A DNA stretch of 64,000 nucleotides from the NCBI RefSeq assembly GCF_040372045.1, contig NZ_BAABWH010000001.1; one strand, given 5' to 3'. The notes below the pieces were generated by a model. That model did no database searches and had not been told where the DNA came from. It saw only the letters and a program-made list of their open reading frames with translations. The translations under genes were made by a program, and so were the position numbers. This DNA comes from Thalassolituus sp006212115 (GTDB lineage: Bacteria; Pseudomonadota; Gammaproteobacteria; Pseudomonadales; Oceanobacteraceae). Each line of letters begins with the position of its first letter. Positions within the stretch are counted from its first letter, which is position 1. Below are positions 59,846 through 64,000 of this stretch, piece after piece.

Positions 59846-62800
59846 TTGAATCTGGCCTCACCTGCTGTCGCCGCAAGGCGAGTGTCTCGTGCCAGCCCGA
59901 ACCAGAACCGATGGATATCGGCTCTGGTTTTTTGCGTTTTCGCGATTCAGCTGATCTTCGCTACCGCATCAGTCCAGGCACGCGAGATCGAACTCTACAA
60001 GAGTTACGCAGGTACGATTGCCTTTGCTTTGACAGGTGCCTCTCTACGCGATGGCAACTCTCTTAATCAATGCCAGCCGTTGTCATCCTCCAGTGCGTCT
60101 CTGCAGATCCCGGCCGGAAGCAGCATTCGTGCTGCGTACTTATATTGGTCAGGCTCGGGGCAGGCAGACAACTCCGTGACGTTAAACGGCACTGCGGTGA
60201 ACGCTGGGGTGTCTTACGACCTCGTCGTTGAAAATCGGAATTACTTTTCTGCTCGTGCTGACGTAAGCAACCGCATCAACGGTTCCGGTATATACACAGT
60301 GGGTGGGCTCACTTTTGATAGCGGTGCTGCCTTCTGTGACGTTGCTAACGCATACGGGGGCTGGGCATTACTTGTTGTTTACGAGAACAACAACGAGCCA
60401 TTACGCGTGGTTAACCTGTTTGACGGCTTCCGGGACTATTGGGGCAGCTCAATCACTCTATCACCAAGCAACTTCATCGTCTCAGACAACCCAGCAGCCG
60501 ATCAGGGTCGCCATGGGCACATCACGTGGGAAGGCGATGCCGGTAACTCGCAAACATTGAACGGCGTGGGTGAAGCCTTGATCTTTAACGGCGCCAACCT
60601 GACTGGTACTGGAAATCCCTCGGGCAACCAGTTCAACTCTTATTCGAACGTCACCGCGTCAAATACATCGGGCGTCGACTTAGACGTTTATCAGATCGGG
60701 AACATCCTGCAGCCGGGTCAGACCAGCGTAACGACGACCTACTCGTCCGGTCAGGATCGCGTGTTCCTGAGTGCAGAGATCATCAGTATCCCAAATGAGG
60801 CAGTCAGTGATCTCGCAGTTGATATTCAAAGCTTCGATACCTTGGTGTCTCGTGGTTCAGACATTACCTACAGTGTTGCCGTCACTAACCAGGGCCCGAG
60901 CAATGAACCGGCCGGTAGTGTTGTCACTATCCCCCTCGGGACAGAAACCAGTTTTGTCAGTGCGGAGGGAAACAACTGGAATTGTTCGGCTAATGCCAGC
61001 GAAGTGACCTGTACTTATCAGTCGCCACTGACGATCAACACCACAACACCGCCTCTTTCGCTGCTGCTGTCGACTTCAGGTAGCTCAGAGTCGAGCGTCA
61101 CTACAACCGCAACAGTAGAAGGCGTTAATTTCGATAACAACCTGTTCGATAACACGGACTCCGTCGATATCGACATTCAGGATGCCGATTTCTCAGCTTC
61201 CGTTAAGAGCGTGACCGACCTGAATGGCGGTCAGCTGTATCCGGGCGACACTCTGAGATTCACGATTGATCTGGTTAATAACAGCAGCTTCAACGCAAAT
61301 AATGTCCGGCTCACGGACAACATGCCGCAGTACATCAGTAGCTTCAGCGTAGTGCGACAGCCCACTGGCAGTGTCAATAACAGCCAGCCCGCAACCGCAG
61401 GCACTAACGGTACTGGCGTCGTCGTGATCGATAATATGTCCATTGCGGCGAATGGCAGCGAAGAACTGGTCATTGATGCAACCGTATCCGCCAGCGCACC
61501 ACAGGGCGGTACTATTGCGAACGTAGCTGTTGTCACGTCAGGCTCTTCCGATACTCAAATCGCCGCGCCCCCGATTACGATTGCATCCCAGAGCCTGAGC
61601 AATGGTGAAATCCTTCTGCGTGATAGCCTCGCGGGGAACTTGAGTTATGAACTGCTGGGCGGCCATTTCCGTCAAGGTGATCGCGGTTGCCAAACCCCTC
61701 TTGCCTCATCGTCAGACAGCATTACCCTTCCTGCTGGAAGCACTGTGGAAGCAGCGTATCTGTATTGGTCAGGTTCCGGCAATGCCGACAACACAGCAAC
61801 GCTGAACGGCGTTCAGGTCACTGCCGGTTACACCTACGAGCAGTCCTACGTCATCCAGAACGGTGATCAGAGCTTCAACTCTATCTACTACAGTTCCAGA
61901 GCCAATGTGACCAGCCTGGTCAACGGCTCGGGTAATTACACGGTCAGCGGCGTGAACTTCAACCGCTCACAAACGCCGTATTGTGACTTCGCCACCGCAT
62001 ACGGCGGCTGGGCCCTGCTTATTGTTTACGAAAATGACGCGGAGCCATTACGCGTGGTCAACCTATACGACGGTTTCCGTTCGTTCCGCGGCCAGTCCAT
62101 TACACTCGTACCCGACAACTTTGTGATCGCTCAGGACGCTCAGAACCTGGGAGCTAAGCACGCTCACATTACCTGGGAAGGCGATGCCGGTAACTCAAAC
62201 AGCTTCAACGGTCAGAACGAAGCCCTTGTATTTGAAGGTAACAGCCTTACAGACGCCAATAACCCGACCAACAACCAGTTCAACTCTTTCTCAAACGTGA
62301 AAGGTAACTCGCCGGGTGTCGATATTGATGATTTTCAGGTCGGACAATACCTGACGCCGGGTGATACCTCTGTCACCACCACCTATTCGTCCGGCCAGGA
62401 TCTGGTGTTCCTGACCGCTGAGATTGTGAGCATTCCTAACGAGCCCGTTTCCGATCTCATTCTGGATACCACTGCGCCTGCGCGGATTTCCCGTGGGGCT
62501 GATGCTGTATTCACCTTTACAGCAACGAACAACGGTCCTTTGGAGGCCCCGACCGGCACTGTTATCCGTGTCCCTCTCAATGATGGCCTGACCCTGAAGA
62601 ACTTTTCAGGCACCGGCTGGAACTGTGTGGCCAATGGCGGTGAAGTCGAATGTACGTACAGCTCCCCTATTCCGGTCAGCGACCAGGCTCCCGCCCTGAC
62701 ATTGACGCTGGATACGACGGCAACCACACAGACGCAGATTACCGGTGATGCAAGTCTGGAAGGTGTGAACTTTGACAATCGTCTGGCCAATAACAGTGAC

Positions 62801-64000
62801 GACCTGACGGTTCAGCTGCAGGATGCGAACCTGTCTACCTCAGTGAAAAACGTGCTCGACCTCAATGGCGGGCAGGTGCTGCCGGGCGATACCCTGCGCT
62901 ACACCATGAACATCACTAACAGCAGTAACTTCAACGCGACAGCCGTCACCCTTAATGACCCGATGCCTGCGTTGATATCCTCGTTCAGCGTATTCAGTCG
63001 TCCGGGAGGCTCGACCGATAACAGCCAGCCTGCACCTGCAGGTGACAACGGTACCGGGCTGGTGCTGATCAATGATCTGAGCATCCCCGCAGGCGCCAGC
63101 GTCTCGGTTGTCGTCGATGCGGTGATATCCTCTGGCGCGCAAGATGGTCAAACCATTACCAACGTTGCGACAGTAGGCAACCCGGCGGTGAACTACACCA
63201 TCACATCGCCGACCGTCACTATCAATAACGCGCTTGGTAACAGCGGTAACAAGCCTCTGTACCTCCAACCGGACAGCACACTGACCCGTATCGCTGACAC
63301 CAGCGGTAATTTCCAGGTAATCAACGACCAGCAAACAGTTCAGTGGACTCTGACACCGGCTTTGCAAACTGACCTTGAATTGGACTACTCCAGTCCGATC
63401 CCCGTGACGCTGCGTCTCGAGAACAACCTGACTGCCGGCCAGGGTGCAAACAATGAGTATCAACACAATGTCACTGTGTCACTGGTTCGAGTCAGCAATG
63501 GCGTCAGTACTACCATTGCCAGTGATACTCAGCAGGTTGGCCTACTGACAGCAGCAAATACCTCAGCGGCAGAGTCAGTGCGTACGTTCCAGTTCGATAT
63601 GGCGATATCCAGTGCAGAGACCCTGCTTGCTGGCGATGCGCTGCGTCTGGCGGTCACACAGAGCCGTATTGGTGGCTCATCGAACTTCCCACTGTACCGC
63701 AATATGCGGGTTTACAGCTCCGATAACGGAGTAGTGTCACTGGTTGCTTTGACGTCAAACACGGTTATCAGCGTCGACCTTGTCACAATTTATGACAATA
63801 CGTATCCAGAAGGTAACCAGGTCACATCCCTCAACCCGGGAACTTCTTACTATGTGAGGGCTGAAGTAACTGACCCATTTGGTGCCTACGACGTGACAAA
63901 TACACGACTGACAGTCAACACCGCTGCTGGCGAAGTGCCGGTCAGTCTGGCCGTGATGTCTTCTGTCGCATCGACGCCGTCCACGGTCACAGTTGAGTAT
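59846..64000 (+). CDS. Giant secreted repeat protein with DUF11-like domains (3' end outside window)
   Basis: An uninterrupted frame of 1385 codons from TTG 59846 to the window edge, no stop. GGGGA (59832-59836) lies nine bases before the TTG, and an in-frame stop at 59798 rules out longer starts; no ATG or GTG lies between. Signal peptide with helix at 24-41 and cleavage after ASVQA (45). Module 1: a globular domain (about 48-318) with YLYWSGSG at 98 and AYGGWALLVVYENN, then two DUF11-like domains (320-570; LYPGDTLRFTIDLVNNSS). Module 2 repeats this about 547 residues later, aligned with two to three small indels. After about 1128 a new region starts (NKPLYLQPDSTLTRI). Likely surface or extracellular; function unknown. 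Cysteines are paired in the globular domains (CQPL; FCDV). Confidence 0.8.
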   Translation, partial: MNLASPAVAARRVSRASPNQNRWISALVFCVFAIQLIFATASVQAREIELYKSYAGTIAFALTGASLRDGNSLNQCQPLSSSSASLQIPAGSSIRAAYLYWSGSGQADNSVTLNGTAVNAGVSYDLVVENRNYFSARADVSNRINGSGIYTVGGLTFDSGAAFCDVANAYGGWALLVVYENNNEPLRVVNLFDGFRDYWGSSITLSPSNFIVSDNPAADQGRHGHITWEGDAGNSQTLNGVGEALIFNGANLTGTGNPSGNQFNSYSNVTASNTSGVDLDVYQIGNILQPGQTSVTTTYSSGQDRVFLSAEIISIPNEAVSDLAVDIQSFDTLVSRGSDITYSVAVTNQGPSNEPAGSVVTIPLGTETSFVSAEGNNWNCSANASEVTCTYQSPLTINTTTPPLSLLLSTSGSSESSVTTTATVEGVNFDNNLFDNTDSVDIDIQDADFSASVKSVTDLNGGQLYPGDTLRFTIDLVNNSSFNANNVRLTDNMPQYISSFSVVRQPTGSVNNSQPATAGTNGTGVVVIDNMSIAANGSEELVIDATVSASAPQGGTIANVAVVTSGSSDTQIAAPPITIASQSLSNGEILLRDSLAGNLSYELLGGHFRQGDRGCQTPLASSSDSITLPAGSTVEAAYLYWSGSGNADNTATLNGVQVTAGYTYEQSYVIQNGDQSFNSIYYSSRANVTSLVNGSGNYTVSGVNFNRSQTPYCDFATAYGGWALLIVYENDAEPLRVVNLYDGFRSFRGQSITLVPDNFVIAQDAQNLGAKHAHITWEGDAGNSNSFNGQNEALVFEGNSLTDANNPTNNQFNSFSNVKGNSPGVDIDDFQVGQYLTPGDTSVTTTYSSGQDLVFLTAEIVSIPNEPVSDLILDTTAPARISRGADAVFTFTATNNGPLEAPTGTVIRVPLNDGLTLKNFSGTGWNCVANGGEVECTYSSPIPVSDQAPALTLTLDTTATTQTQITGDASLEGVNFDNRLANNSDDLTVQLQDANLSTSVKNVLDLNGGQVLPGDTLRYTMNITNSSNFNATAVTLNDPMPALISSFSVFSRPGGSTDNSQPAPAGDNGTGLVLINDLSIPAGASVSVVVDAVISSGAQDGQTITNVATVGNPAVNYTITSPTVTINNALGNSGNKPLYLQPDSTLTRIADTSGNFQVINDQQTVQWTLTPALQTDLELDYSSPIPVTLRLENNLTAGQGANNEYQHNVTVSLVRVSNGVSTTIASDTQQVGLLTAANTSAAESVRTFQFDMAISSAETLLAGDALRLAVTQSRIGGSSNFPLYRNMRVYSSDNGVVSLVALTSNTVISVDLVTIYDNTYPEGNQVTSLNPGTSYYVRAEVTDPFGAYDVTNTRLTVNTAAGEVPVSLAVMSSVASTPSTVTVEY

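Noticed and set aside
62840..63466. 208-codon minus-strand ORF inside the giant repeat gene
   Set aside because: The plus strand reads continuously as DUF11-like domains here, and the antisense frame has a low-complexity Arg/His/Val composition typical of shadows.

Overview
The window is chromosomal DNA of a marine-type gammaproteobacterium. The mix of an acetate-sensing CrbS/CrbR-like pair beside acs, a DcaP-type porin, MMPL/RND exporters, DUF1329/YCF48 proteins, three OruR-like AraC regulators and a rhombosortase/GlyGly-CTERM pair points to the Oceanospirillales (Thalassolituus/Oceanobacter relatives). This placement is inference from gene content; no rRNA is present. I saw no insertion sequence, prophage or CRISPR array. 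Genes are dense and mostly intact.

Layout. 1-1050: a tRNA array, (partial Asp)-Val-Asp-Val-Asp, built from a 414-bp tandem duplication and followed by 75-bp repeats made of degenerate tRNA-Asp 3' ends. 1064-1423: a structured leader and a 26-codon, extremely acidic microprotein. 1437-15082: a long run of minus-strand genes. Upstream part: nadK, a phosphatase, a GlpG-like rhomboid, DUF1315, DUF2797 and pepN. Downstream part: DUF1329, YCF48 and an RND exporter, closed by a strong terminator at 3341-3377, followed by an unknown membrane protein and an AraC regulator. 15177-22028: DUF1853, a PLP enzyme, an unknown membrane-anchored protein, topA, a ComEA-like HhH protein and a lipoprotein. 22115-28136: a DUF5610 protein, an AraC regulator divergent from a MaoC dehydratase, a small unknown protein, an OmpW-like barrel and a third AraC regulator behind a palindromic operator. 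28193-33071: NUDIX hydrolase, rhombosortase and its probable GlyGly-CTERM M6 protease client, a glutaredoxin-like protein, and signal peptidase I. 33254-42353: hydrolases, dGTPase-like protein, a second RND protein overlapping a MarC gene, a DUF4212/solute symporter pair, a lipoprotein esterase and thiol peroxidase. 42425-46946: a four-gene operon (cupredoxin, EAL phosphodiesterase, DUF3034 barrel, exported truncated haemoglobin) ending in a terminator.

47279-59347 is a coherent acetate-utilisation region: DUF485 and sodium/acetate symporter, cNMP/CBS/DUF294 protein and DnaQ-like exonuclease on one strand; the sensor kinase with a transporter-like input domain on the other; its LuxR-type regulator; acetyl-CoA synthetase; and a DcaP-like porin. 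A near-palindrome TTAGACAATGGTCTAGC upstream of acs has a related copy upstream of the distant DUF4212/symporter operon, which suggests a shared regulator.

The last 4.2 kb (59846 to the right edge) is one uninterrupted reading frame with a TTG start and signal peptide. It encodes a giant secreted repeat protein with two about 547-residue modules, each an aromatic-rich globular domain followed by two DUF11-like domains. Its C-terminus lies outside the window. This and the acidic microprotein are the least explained parts of the window.
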